This document shows positions 46,186-58,659 of a stretch of DNA of 64,000 nt, in pieces (within the stretch, counting starts at the first letter, position 1; each line of letters begins with the position of its first letter). Origin of the DNA: Polytrichum commune (Eukaryota > Streptophyta > Polytrichopsida > Polytrichales > Polytrichaceae); contig OX485809.1 in NCBI GenBank assembly GCA_950295325.1, positions 11,160,001-11,224,000 on the forward strand, written 5' to 3'. Made by a program: the position numbers and the translations under genes. The notes beneath the pieces are model-generated. The model was not told the origin of the DNA, made no database searches, and saw only the letters and a list, made by a program, of their open reading frames with translations.

Positions 46186-47957
46186 ATGGAAAGGTTTAGG
46201 AATCTTAAACCCTTGCTAAGGGTCTTGACTAGGGTTAGGGTTTCGCAGAGCACAATTCGAGAGGAGACTAATGGTCTTCATCAGCGTGTACGATGCCAAG
46301 GGTGGGAGTGGCAAGCAGGCATGGGTGTCTGGGATGCGTTTTCGTATTCAAAACAGAGGGAGTTTCACACTGTCTACCCCATAGCCGTATCTGAGGGATT
46401 CAATTTGCAATATTTCCAAAGCCCGGCACGGCTGTTTGCCACAAGTATCTGGGGAGGAGAGTCAGATGAGGACACAGAGGATTCGGGAGAGTCTGTTGGG
46501 AGTCAGGCTCGCAAAAAATGTCCAACGAGCCCCAGACCTCGGAATCACAGAGAACGCATGTTTGATGATATCATTGAAAGGGAGAAGAAACTCAAAATTG
46601 TTTTGAAGATCAAGGATCTCGTAGTGGCCGAGCGAGGAAGGGCCATGAGCTTGCAGGATTTAGGAAGGAGCAAAAATAATGTTGGGTTTAAAGGAAATGT
46701 GAAAGTCATAGCATTTCTTAAAAAATATCCAGGGGTTTTTGATGTCCATGAGACATCGGAATTTGGCAAGCTACCTTGGTTTAGGTTGACGCCAGATGCA
46801 AATAAGCTGTATGAGGAAGAGATGGAAATCCGCAAAGGCATGAATGCCGAATTAGTCACCAAATTAAGGAAGATTCTCATGATGTCAAGTGAGAGATGCC
46901 ATTTGTTGAAGAACATTGCCCATTTTGGGGCAGATTTGGGTCTCCCCAACGATTTTAGGCAAAAGCTTGTGTATCGGTATCCAAAGTATTTTCGGGTCAT
47001 TGAGCCTGAGGATGATAGCAATGGAGAAGGTCGAATTCTGGAGCTTGTGAAATGGAGCAGCCGATTGGCTGTCACTGAAGCAGAGAAGAAAACTCAAGAA
47101 TTTATGCAAGCAAACTCATTAGGTGTGTGTGTCTTTGCAATCTCATACCTATAGTAGTCTCTTGCTGTCGAAGAGGAATGAGCTCTCTGTTGCTTCTGTT
47201 ATTGATCGTAGGCATTGATGTGATGAGTTTGCTTGTGTGTATGATTTGGCAGAAAGTCCACCGCGATTAGACATCAACATACCCAAGCGATATCGATTGT
47301 CAAATAAAGACAAATATATTGTCTATAAGTTTCACGAACTCGAATGCCCATCACCATATCAGGATTCAAGCTCCCTCCATCCTGCATCTGCAGAGGCTGA
47401 AAAGCGTGCAGTGCTTCTAGTCCAAGAACTTCTCTCCCTCACATTAGAGAAACGAATACTAGTTGATCATCTTACTCACTTCCGCAAAGAATTCAAGTTT
47501 TCAAATCAGGTTGGAAAGTCTTCACTCTTGTCCTTGGGTAACATTGATATTTGTTCTGTTTACAGTCAATTTCACAATGTTGGTGTGGCATGGGAACATC
47601 CTTTGATCATACCTTAATATCTTGGTAGCTAACTACTTCTGTAACCTAATTATTTGACTGAATCAGGTCCGTGGATTGTTGATTCGACACCCAGAGCATT
47701 TTTATGTTTCGATTAAGGGCTCCCGTGACAGTGTTTTTCTAAGAGAGGCTTTTGAGGATGTCCATGTACCTGGCCAGCGTCAAGAATATGTCCTGAAAGA
47801 GAAGCACCCCTTGGTTTTGAACAAAGAGAAGTTTGCAGCTCTTATGGAAAAGAGGAGGATTACTCATATGACCAAGACTACAGATGCACTACAGAACAAT
47901 CCAGATTTTACTCAAGAAAGATTGATCTCTTCAACTACAGCTTTGACTGCATGGTAA
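46186..47957 (+). CDS. PORR-domain organelle RNA-binding protein
   Basis: PORR (plant organelle RNA recognition) proteins bind group II introns and aid splicing in plastids or mitochondria (WTF1, WTF9 and RPD1 relatives). Exons are 46186-47122, 47253-47509 and 47667-47957, with GT-AG sites and phases 1 and 0, giving 494 residues, normal for the family. The N-terminus (RFRNLKPLLRVLTRVRVSQ) is basic and lacks acids until residue 26, like an organelle transit peptide. An acidic patch is at residues 90-102. The PORR domain runs from about residue 120 to 450: EREKKLKIVLKIKDLV, RAMSLQDLG, FLKKYPGVFDV, WFRLTP, LVYRYPKYFRVIEP, LLIRHPEHFYVSIKG and VFLREAF. The reading frame is intact. Plastid versus mitochondrial targeting cannot be decided here. 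Confidence 0.9.
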
Positions 47958-50900
47958 CGACTGCATCTTGTGAAGCTTCATGAGATCCTTCATGGTGTGT
48001 CACAGAGTTACATGCATCTTATGGAGTATAACTGTCTTAGAAATTCTTCTTCAGGCATTTGTCGTGCACCAGAGGTTATGGATCATCCAGCACCTTATAG
48101 TTTGAACCTGCAGTTATGGTTCCAGCATCGATTGGGCATATCCTGGATATTCCAACTGTGGTAAGTAGTTCTCTGCAGTCTTAAATCTTGGCTCTGTACC
48201 AGTGTTGTGCAGGTTTAGCTTTTTCCATATACCAGTGGGTAAGCGTATTCAAAGAAAACTTAGAACTTGATACCCAGTGACTCATGGTATTGAAAACGTC
48301 CAAGGATATAGAGGTAATATCATGGAATTTTGCAATGGTATATGTGTAAATATTAAGCGAGCATCAATATTGGTGTTGATTCTTGGAGGATGTGATACAA
48401 GCCAGGTTGGATATTTTAAACCTGTACACATGCCCTAATTGATACCCAGGCTGAGCTAGACACCTACACAACATTGCTCTGCACCAACTGTGGTTAGACA
48501 ACTTGGACAACAGTACTCACTTTGTACCAGTGCTCTTAATTCTCACAAGTCATTGCATTGTTGGTCTTTGATAAATGGTTTTTTGTTGCAAAGTAGGGAA
48601 TAGTGTAGATGAGAATTTTGGTATTGCTTCTGTGCACTAGCAGTATTCTTTTTCATAGTTCCAACAATGTTTTGCAGTTGTTGACATGCATCTTATTACT
48701 GGTTACCATGGTATCAACTCTTTTGCATCTCATTGTAATTGCAGGGGTTGCAAATGTTTATGTCCGACATGATTGGAGCCTACAGAGAGACCCGTATAGA
48801 ACTTCTGTTTCTAGGAAAGTTGCCTATCATCGTGCAGCTCACAGGCACCAAATTTATGTAAGGATTTCATCCATCTTGCAGTGCAACCTCTCTCTCATTC
48901 AGTTCATGTAAAGCAGCTCGTTCTCTTTCCTGTGAAGGAATACTACCTGTTTCTTGCAATTGAAGGTCCTCTTGGTTTTCATGGCAGATGGAAAGTTTGC
49001 TCATTGTGTTATCAAGTCGTGCTTGTGCCTCATAAAGATACTAGAGATATGTACAGACTTGTGCCATTTGTAATCCCCATGTATTGTTTGGTTTCTTTGT
49101 CTTCAATCTTTGTACATGATCCCTCTCCCATTCGGTACTAAATGAAGCATTATTATCAATGGTCCATCCTAATTGGCTGTATCAATGGTTTATCAATGGT
49201 TGGCTGTATATAAGATATCACAGATTCTAGCTGAACTTGTTTAGTCAAAAGGTGTAAGATAGATAAGTAGGAAAATGATGGAGCCTAGCAAATGAATAGA
49301 TTGAGATTCAACAGATCGAGTGTTCTGAATTTCTAAGTGAGATATTAGGAAAATACTTATCCACATCATGCCATCCATCTAAGACCACCAACATGGGCAC
49401 TGGCATTTGGTTCCTCGAATCTGACTAAGTTTGGAAATTGCAGACCAACACTTTTTTTAGCAATTGGATACATGTAGTGGTTTATTTTTGACTGGTCCAC
49501 CTTCATTTCATGATGGGTTACTTTTTTTTATGGCCTTTCAATGTGACAGACAACATCAAAAACTACCTTCAAATGACGGATTGAGAGAATCTTAATCTTT
49601 CACAGAAATTCGAAAATCAGATCATATTCTTTCAAAAATAAATGTAGAGAACTTTGGACTTACAATATTTAGTCCAAACTAAGAATTCTCTGATTCTTCA
49701 TGTTGCATCATAACTTAAATATTTCCCTCCAATGCATATATTTTCCAACTCTATTGTGCACGATGATACATCAAACCATCCAAAGTGTTCAACTTGAATG
49801 AAGCTCACAATTGACTCTTTGACAACATTTTGTAAATCCTCTCACAATTACAATACTTGGGGGAATGACAAGTAATTTTTGGCCAACGTTCATGAGATGT
49901 GGCCAATTGGTATACCATTTGTTGATGCCCCCACAAAATTGCCATGCCTCAAAATTACCACAAACTCAAGCAACTTGGCTTTGCTTGCATTGCTTTCAAC
50001 TTCTATCAATCCAAATTTTGTGATCAATCTCTCCACCATTGTTTTGTCATAATTTTACAAGCTTCTTCATCACTTGGATAATATGTTGGATTGAAAAGTT
50101 TTGATGCAATTAAAAACATGTAAATTAGGGTACCTTACGTTAGTACTATCCACAATTGCTTGCACATACATAGCTCCCATCATCTTGTAGACTTCTAGTT
50201 GTGTAAGTGGTGTAATGACCCACATGAAGGCTTGCATGTATTTCAAATCAAGTAAATGAACTCAAGTACCAATAAATCCCATACTTTACAAAATACAAGT
50301 TGTAAAGGGTGTTCTATACATTATGAAATAAAAGTTGCCTTGATGGATTTATTCCAGTCCATACCTACTACCTACACATCATTGCGCAAGATATGATTTG
50401 ATATGAATTCCTGATGAAAAGATTTGATTTGATATAAATTCCTAATGAGCAGATTTGGTCCAAATTGCACATAGAGATTGAAAACTTAAAACGAAAGTCA
50501 AACATAATTCCAAGGTTCAGTTAGGTGTCACTTACATGTGCAAAAGCTAAGTATTCTCCAAAGTCACTGTGAACTTGAAGGGCTTATATGGTTATGAGAT
50601 ACAACATTGTCTACTCATAGGTATGGGATTTACATCACATAGTTATAGGACCCAATGTACAACCCATGTCACTACATGTAGTGGTTGACGGGACCTTTAT
50701 TTTGACAGGTTGATTTTCTAAAAAAAATTGCCTTTCCGTGTGAAGGACACTTTTTCATTTTAGCTTTCTTTCGATGGGAAAGTTCAATTTCAAACTTCAA
50801 ATGCCTTTCTTTTCCCTTGTGATGGGTGCAAAAACAAGCCTTAACTACATGCTTGAACCCACACAATTGGATTTCTCATGATACAATGGTCATTTTTTAG

Positions 50901-51119
50901 GATGTGTTATTAACTTTGAATGTGGTTGCTAATATATTATGTATAGCATACCCCTTTTGACAATGGAGTCATGAAATTGAGAGTCACCATAATAGTGCTT
51001 TGACGTTGCTCTTGCAAGCATCCTCTACTTTACACATAAGAAGTTGCATTTAGAAAGCAACCAACATACAAGAGTTCTCAGAATAGCAATGTAGTTGATA
51101 CATTAAAAAAAAATCTATA
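47958..51119. other. PORR 3' flank and intergenic sequence
   Basis: The first 1.2 kb keeps gene-like composition and may contain the 3' UTR. Frames at 48609-48911 and 48881-49141 have no recognised domain. From 49.2 to 51.1 kb the sequence is AT-rich and unassigned. Confidence 0.45.
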
Positions 51120-54110
51120 TAGTGCTTCAACTTAAAACAACAACCCAACAATTTAAGTCTATGGGAACTGCATTTTTCTATAATTACATTAGGCTCAAAT
51201 ACTTTATCATACAGATCATGTCCTCCCTCAACACCTGCCTCAAGACCAACCACCCATCACTACCCCACTACTCACACAACCACAAATCACGAATAACAAC
51301 AACCAATGGAATGCATATATACAACATTATTGACTCCAAAAACTCAACATGGAAAGACAAATGGGGTGTCCAATCCATCAAAAAACAATACTCATCTCAA
51401 TGAAACACACAACCATATACCACTAATAGATGGATAGAAGAATCCCAACTCCTACACCCAAACAACGTAGCCTTCAATCACAACCTATTATTAACAAATG
51501 AATTCATAAAAAACACACACATTAACACACATTAACACCACCATCAACAAATTCACCTCTTGCATTAACTTCTCACAATCTAAAGACCACATATTCATTA
51601 GATCACCAATGGACATTCCTAACCTAATACTATTCATTAAAGAATGCAACCGAAACAAAGACATTGTCGCCAATGCGCCCACAATACAAAATAAAAGCCA
51701 ACATGTTTGACCAAACAAGAGCCTACATTGCAACCATCCCCATTAATAGATTGCAATGGCTATGGGAAGACACAACCAAAATAGCACCCAACCTATGGCT
51801 AACTTCCTAAAACCACCACCACAAGACTTTGCCACATAGATCCTATGGTTAATCCAAAGATACATGACTATCCTCTATAGAAAGAAACCTAAAAACAAAA
51901 GCCCAACAATAATCATCACACTCCACTTAACAATTCTCAACATACTAATCGACTCATACAAGGTCACCCATCTTACTACTCTTGAGTCCTCACCCCTTCC
52001 ATGCCCAATGAACCTAATACAATATAGCTCCCCACACAACCGAGACATAATTTTTGGCTCATCTAGACTTGCATAATTGGCAAAATGGGAAGGCAAAGGA
52101 CTCGCCCACCCACCAAACACAAACCTAGCCATAGAAACAATACACTCGGTGAGAATGGCCGCACAAGAAGACAACAAAACCACAACCATAATCATAATTC
52201 ACCACATAGACAACACCCTTCACATACCATACAAGGACGTTCTCACAATCCTCATCATTATGCTAAACACCATTGAGTACACCCCTACATCCAAATGGTT
52301 GAAGTACCTCCACATGCACAAACCTGAATATAACTCCATTTTATGTATCGATAGTCAAAGTACTCATCAAGTTAACCAACAAATCCCAAATGTGCTCACA
52401 ACCAACATACTCAAACTTTATAATGTACGTGTTAAACTAACCACATACAAGGAACATCTCTTGAGTACGAACTTACATTCACAAAAAATGGAAAACAACC
52501 CCAAAAGCCACGATGATCACACCCAACCATGGCACACATCCCCTACCCTAAACACTACAATCAACCCACCCCCTTAAATATAAGCCACAAAAGTGCGTCT
52601 ACACCAGTGGCTCATTCATCCCCGATACGAACATGGTGTAGGAAACATAACTAGCTTTGGACTTTATAGCCCATACATGGACCTCCGAATAGCAAAAAGA
52701 ATCCCATGCTTACAAAACATACTCCGAGCCAAACTAAATGCCATACTCATAGCCGTGTCAATTACAAAACACTATGCAAACGACATCCTCATCCTCATAC
52801 ATAGCCTTAATAATATCTACCTACTCAATAACCACATAAGACACCCATCCTCCCAACACCATCACCCGACAAATTATTCATCGTGGCCATAGCCAACCAA
52901 ATCAGGTGGTCACACAAGATAACAATACAAAAAGTTAGAGCTCACATTGGTATTATAGGAAACAAAATTGTTGATCGCGTAGCAAACGACGGAACCACCC
53001 CAAACAAGCCTAGTCCCACACCACACATCCACATACCACATACCACATACCACACCATATTGGCTCAACATGATTCCAACAAAAACACATAGTGCACAAA
53101 AATCTGCAACCTACACGCATAAACAAAAGTCATAAAGAAATTGAATTGACACTCGCCCAAGCCAAACACCCATATGTAGACAAATGGGTCTCAAATGACT
53201 TAATTAATCATAAACTATCCAACCATTCGTGGAAAGCCTCTGGCTTATCTAATGCACAAACCACACAAATACTAAAAATTCCAATATGCACAATACATTA
53301 GAAACCGCTGCAAGAATATATTTTGGCCACTTACCCACCCAAACTCAAATTGCACACTATGCCTCAACAACGAAATTCACACATGGCCACACCTACTATT
53401 CACATGTATGAACCAATATATAGAAGGGCTCTGAAGAGCCTGCCACAACAAAGTGGTCCACCAAATAGTCCACACATTTCAATCCAACAAGCATTCTAGA
53501 TTCTACACACTCACTAATGCAGGTAACCAAAGCTCATAACCACATGATAACACAATACATGAGTGGTTATCACAACGTACATGCTCCCCCGCACCATGTA
53601 CATGCATGGCTCGCATTTGACCTGACATACTATGCATACTAGGGGCCCTTATTGACAATCACCCTCCCTTCAACCTCTCCCTACCATACACAATACAATT
53701 CATCAAATTTACATAATGCCACGACAAATTCCCTACTGCCGCAACTTTGGAAAAAAGTCAACAAATATAACTCACTCATCCAAACCCTTAAAGCAAAAGG
53801 TTGGAAAGTTGATCCCTGTATCACTATCACAACTAACATAAGGGGCCCTATCCACGAACCATCAATGCAAGCACTTAAAAACCTCAACGTACCTCCGCAA
53901 TAAATCAAAAAGCTCATGAAACACATACATCAAATATCCATTGAATACCTCACTTATCTAGTTATAAATAAGAGAAAACTCGACAACAAACATGCCCCTG
54001 TGGACCCATCTTAGAGTGATAATACCCACTACATCCCCTTATATTACATAAGAGAGCCCACCCTCCGAAAGGAAGGAACCAATTGTACATGGAAGCTTGG
54101 TAAAACATGA
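51120..54110 (+). mobile_element. LINE copy 2, 5'-truncated, plus strand
   Basis: The strand is A/C-rich, like the sense strand of the LINE at 31500-43950. It starts downstream of the RT core, so it is 5'-truncated as LINEs commonly are. The RNase H is seen at 52720-53010 (AKLNAILIAVS, IHSLNNIYLLNNHIRHPSSQ, KVRAHIGIIGNKIVDRVAND). A zinc knuckle is at 53351-53405 (CTLC, then HTWPHLLFTC). The tail domain is at 53760-53990 (GWKVDPCITITTNIRGPIHE, INKRKLDNKHAPV). AEL is AKL and the TDS Asp is His. Many stops are present. Confidence 0.8.
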
Positions 54111-54239
54111 TTAGGGTAAGGATGAACAGGCTCCCATTCACATCAATGTACAAAAACGATGAAGAGATGTTTTCTTTTGATATTCAACTCCCTCTAAGGT
54201 AGATGGGTCTATAGTTGTTACATTCCCCAACTGGCCCAC

Positions 54240-54450
54240 TTGTGCTTGGATATGAAACACGTGACTACCATAGTAATGAGATGGTTAGAAATCCAAATCA
54301 AGGTCGTAGTCACTTTCCTTGTAATCTTCGGAGCTTGTATAAATATCTTAGTCTTGTTCTAATTGAAGATCCTTATGCTCATCAAATGGGTCGTAGAGGT
54401 CCCCTCAATCATGTTCACTATCAAGCTTGGAATGGTTATCATGATAGGAA
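54240..54450 (+). repeat. Dispersed repeat R1, copy F
   Basis: R1 blocks in order: GTAGTCACTTTCCTTGTAA, GGAGCTTGTATAAATATCTT, GAAGATCCTTATGCTC and CATGTTCACTATCAAGC. The 3' LINE end lies just upstream. Confidence 0.5.
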
Positions 54451-55269
54451 AAACAAATGTCAACGATTTCAATGACCCAAAAGCAATTAGGTACATTGAC
54501 ATGCAATGTCCATTCATCAACTCCTTCCCCATTCTGTTTGGGTTCATAGAGTAAAGAGAACTTAATATGGTTAATAGGTGGACCATTGGTCAGTAATTTT
54601 AGTTTAAGAGATCAATGTTTCTAGGGAGGGTATGGTAATTAATTTTGTTTTCTAATTTTCTTCTCTTGAGGATAATGTGTGACATGTCGGATGGAGATTT
54701 GAAAGAGGGTATCCTTTCATTTACAAACTTTGGTGTTAGGGGAGCAAGCACGGTTAGGTATATGGAAAAATGCTCCGGCATATTAAATTCATTTTTGGGG
54801 GGGGGGGTCAAATGCCTAAAATAGTAGAAACATGTTGTTTAACTTGATTTTTTTTTATGTTGACCTCTATTGTTGTGTTAGGTACTGAAATATAGAACAT
54901 CAAGATGAGATATTCAAAACTTATCATTACACATGATGCTCAAAAGGTAATGGCTAAATTTGGTGTTGGATGTAGATTTCATGACCTTAAATATTTTGAT
55001 GTTGGATCTCATTCATATTTCTTGAATTCATTATAAATCTAAGAGCACCATTACAAAAATTCATAGAAAAAATCAATTTAATATAATTTTACCATAATTT
55101 AAACAAATTTTAAACAACTACTGTACATGTTCAATATATCATGTAGCACCAAGTGTCAAATAACCCCTCTCTCTAGTTGCCACCCAATGATTGCAAGACA
55201 ATTAGTGCATGTCAATGCCCAAAAGTGTGGTCCACACTAAATCATATGTTCGTATATACTACACTATTC
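54451..55269. other. Intergenic sequence, nothing recognised
   Basis: A G11 run is at 54797-54807. No gene or bounded element was seen. Confidence 0.5.
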
Positions 55270-55460
55270 ATGGTATTCACGTCACTTACTATTCGAAATT
55301 GCATTGAGCTATAACTTGACTTTAGTAGACCTCGTTTCTTACCAACAAAGGTAAAATCGGTTGTCTGGACACTGTAAAACACTACCATCTTTACATCGTA
55401 AAAAAATAAATTGTTACTACGATATGCAACTCTGAATAGTAAGTGACACTAAATACCATA
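55270..55460. mobile_element. MITE family M1, copy 5
   Basis: The best-preserved M1 ends: left ATGGTATTCACGTCACTTAC and right, reverse-complemented, ATGGTATTTAGTGTCACTTA, both followed by CTATTC and a TTGCAT block. The central GGTTGTCTGGACACTGTAAA matches copy 2. Confidence 0.7.
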
Positions 55461-56934
55461 AACAATATAGTGACCACGGACCATGACCACCACTTTCCAA
55501 ATTCCCTCATTGGTTGAAATAATAAATTCGTCACATGGACAACTTGTCACTGTGTGCAATAGATAAAATAAACATCACACATGAGAAATTGATTACATAA
55601 GTACAACTCTACTTTCTTAGGGCCTCTTTCTGACCAACCCCAATGAACTCAAACCCCGTGCCCAACAAAGTCTATGACAAGCTTTGGAGATACTTTATTA
55701 TTCTGATTAAGATGGAGCAATTATTGGTAGACAGCATGAAGCGCCTTCCTAGAAACACAACTACACACTAAACTCCATAATACCAACCTCCTTAATGTCA
55801 CACCTTCTTTTATATCTTGAAACCCAAGGAACGGATGTTCTCAATTTAAATTTCACTCCTTGTTGTCACATTTTCCTTCTACATAGCATGGGTTTTGACA
55901 TCCATCGAACAATTCAAACCACATGCTTGCACGCATCCTCGGGGGGGGCAGTGTGTTAAAAAGTTAAGGATATAGGTGCGAACAACCACTATTTTATAGG
56001 GGGGTATTACTTTCAATTCTCTTATTTTTTTCACATGCTATCATTATGTAAATTTCTACTTTAGGTTAATAGAAAAATGGCTTGCATTACTTATAATTCC
56101 AAAGTACCTATTATTCCATACCCTATAGTACTTTAAAGATGTCCAATGCCATTTTTGATACCCTATATTACTCTTAAGTCGATTTATAATTTTTAGCTCC
56201 CATGATTTTAAAATACCCTATCATTTGTTCGCACGTATATTGCTACTCCAACCAATGACTACCCCCCCCAAGCACGCATCACGTTGTCATCATTGTCATT
56301 ATTGCAATGTTGACTTTGTGTTATTCCATAATTTCACACACTACACTAATTCTCTATTGTCACACATCCATGTTAGCACTACATACTTTTTTGATATCAC
56401 ATGCACTTTGGTTGCCACATGCATGATATTAAGGAGGTTGGAGTAAACTATTAATATTGACTTTATGTTTTTCCATAATGTCACATGTTACACTAATTCT
56501 CTATTATCACACATCCATGTTAACACTACACAACTCCTTAATATCATGTGCACTTTGGTTGCCACAAAGCGTGATATTACAAAGTGTAAAGTGCACGAGC
56601 CATAAGAAATAATGGGATGGCTATCATATTTGATTCCTTCCCAGGTCATTACACTAGGGCTAGACGCCCACCCCTTTGAGTTGGCCCATACCATTATTAT
56701 CAAGATGAAGGAGGTCTAGTAAAAACAAGGCTCCAATAGGTTTGTGGTTTATTCATTTCAAGCGGGGCCCTCTAGACTAATGCAGGGCTTTCAATGCTAA
56801 TTTTGGGATTAAAAAAACTATGCGCTATCATAGAACTTCCTATATATATGTATACCCGCTAGCAAGTTTCTTCATTTTTCTCAAACATATAGTTAAGCTC
56901 ATCACCTTGGTGTTTGAAATACATTGTTTATGAT
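55461..56934. other. Intergenic sequence with a local duplication
   Basis: A segment (TTTCACACACTACACTAATTC through CACATCCATGTTA, split here as blocks) near 56330-56420 is repeated near 56475-56570, a direct duplication of about 100 bp. No gene was recognised. Confidence 0.45.
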
Positions 56935-57450
56935 ATGTAGTGTCGAGTACACTATTTGTGAAGGGCCCAAATTAGATGTCTAGATGTCTCAAAGTGTCAC
57001 ATGTGTTGATTGCTAATATGATTCTATTCTTCAACATAAGTAACTTTTGGAAGTGAAAGATCATTTACATTATGACATTTCACGTAGCACATTGGGATAC
57101 TTGAGATGACAATTTTGGGTTTAAGTATGCAATGGGAAGATATTATTGAGCATACTAATAGCAAGTGTCACGTGTTTACATTTTAGTATGCAAGAGAAAG
57201 ATATTCTTGAACATACTAATACCAAATGTCATTCAAGTACCACTGTAGTGAACTTGTAGATCATTACGTAACATAGGCATACACCTCATAACACTATTGA
57301 ACATACTCATGTCAAAGTGTTAGTAACCGCACTTGACTGCCAAGTGTCATGAGGTGACACTAATGATGAAGTTGTTGATCATTAGTGTGACCCAGGATAC
57401 ACCTCAAAATAGGGTAAGTGACACTATTACACATGTGACACCAAATAGTA
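56935..57450. mobile_element. TIR element family M2, copy 2 (inverted)
   Basis: This aligns as a reverse complement with 13905-14413 over nearly all its length. Shared blocks are TTAGATGTCTAGATGTCTCA, ACATAGGCATACACCTCA, GTCATGAGGTGACACTAATG and GTTGATCATTAGTGT. It lies directly beside the deleted pogo element. No coding capacity. Confidence 0.7.
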
Positions 57451-57465
57451 CAACTACTAATCTCC

Positions 57466-58130
57466 CTCTTTAGTATGACAAGTTTAGGAAACACAAAGAA
57501 AATTGTATTATTGAGGGAATACGAAACATAAGTAAAATGAGCTTGAAAAATATATACAACGAGTTTAAGCAATAAAGGCGGTATGAAATAATAACTTACA
57601 ACTCCAAATAAATACAAATATTCTCAAGAACTCTTGAAATAGGAGTCCAAAGACCTCTGGTGTTGCCTACCCAAGTTAGCAACTGTCATCTTACCTAAAT
57701 TCCCTACTAACTTTTGAAAACTAATATTTTCATTAACACCAAAATATAAAGTGTTCTTTAATTAGAAACTAGACAACAATGATGCATGACGTTCAGCAAC
57801 ATACTAGACTATACTGTAGGTGGAGCAACATCATCCATGTCCATTCTACACTTGTAACCCTAATTCTCTTTAAGTTCCCAATGACAAGTGCAGTTCCTAA
57901 GTAGTTCCCAAGTGAAAATGGATGCAGTTTAGATGCACATAACATAGATGAAAAGACATTTAGCATTAACTACCTCTTTAATTAATATGACCAAAACGGA
58001 GATTCTAAATGTCGCATTATCGAGTGCCGTAGCTGCATCAAAGAGGGAGTTTTGGATTACCAAGTTTGGTCTCACAAAAATGTGTCGTAATTTCGAGGGT
58101 GCCATCTAAATGACTGTCGTATTAATGAGG
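57466..58130 (-). mobile_element. Non-autonomous pogo element, deleted relative of 1641-2880
   Basis: On the minus strand the left end reads CCTCATTAATACGACAG and the right end, on the plus strand, CCCTCTTTAGTATGACAAG. These match the two termini of the element at 1641-2880. Some 250 bp behind the 5' end also match it (CATCTATGTTATGTGCATCT, ATCATTGGGAAC-like and TTAGGGTT blocks). The transposase region is absent and replaced by about 300 bp of unrelated or unrecognisable sequence. Confidence 0.8.
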
Positions 58131-58394
58131 TGATATAGACCGTAGTATCTGTTGTAACTTAACATGCTGTAAGTAAGTAGGAACTCTGTTACCTGGCATT
58201 AACTTATATCATGGGACCATAAAGCATACGTACACCTAAGAAATTATAAGAAATTCAATCCTCAACCATAGTCACTGTGCATTTAATCACCTTGTCGTGA
58301 TCTGAAACAATGGCCTTAATTTCTCTGCCTTTCTCTGCAGTGAAGGCCCTTAGTACATCTCTGTCTTAACCTACCACTCAAACAACCGTTGAGT
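58131..58394. other. Short unassigned spacer
   Basis: No feature was recognised between the pogo derivative and the R2 copy. Confidence 0.4.
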
Positions 58395-58590
58395 TAGCTA
58401 CAGACGAACCAGTTCAGGTTCAAGACTTCAGGAAAGATACCCATCATTTTAGAGAATCTTTTATGGAATATGCCTCAAAACCGTGAAGAAAAACCGAACC
58501 CTCGCAACATGGAACTGGTTGAACTTAGAAACACTAGCTAGGATCTTTGACTGATTATGCCCAAAAATCTCCCCAGACACTGCTCAAAAT
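58395..58590 (-). repeat. Dispersed repeat R2 copy
   Basis: It contains GACGAACCAGTTCAGGTTC, CATGGAACTGGTTGAACTTA and ATTATGCCCAAAAATCTCC, close to the copy at 33055-33285 in the same orientation. It lies next to an R1 copy. Confidence 0.6.
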
Positions 58591-58659
58591 CATGTTCTCG
58601 CATTACACCACTTGGATCTTCTTCACATTTTCTGACTAAGAGGAGTGGGTCTTAAATGG

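Noticed and set aside
46545-47075. 176-codon minus-strand frame opposite PORR exon 1
   Set aside because: It is the mirror of a conserved coding exon and has no recognisable domain of its own.
52085-52276. Asn/His-rich plus-strand frame
   Set aside because: It lies on LINE copy 2 in a different frame from the element's protein and reflects only its A/C-rich composition.
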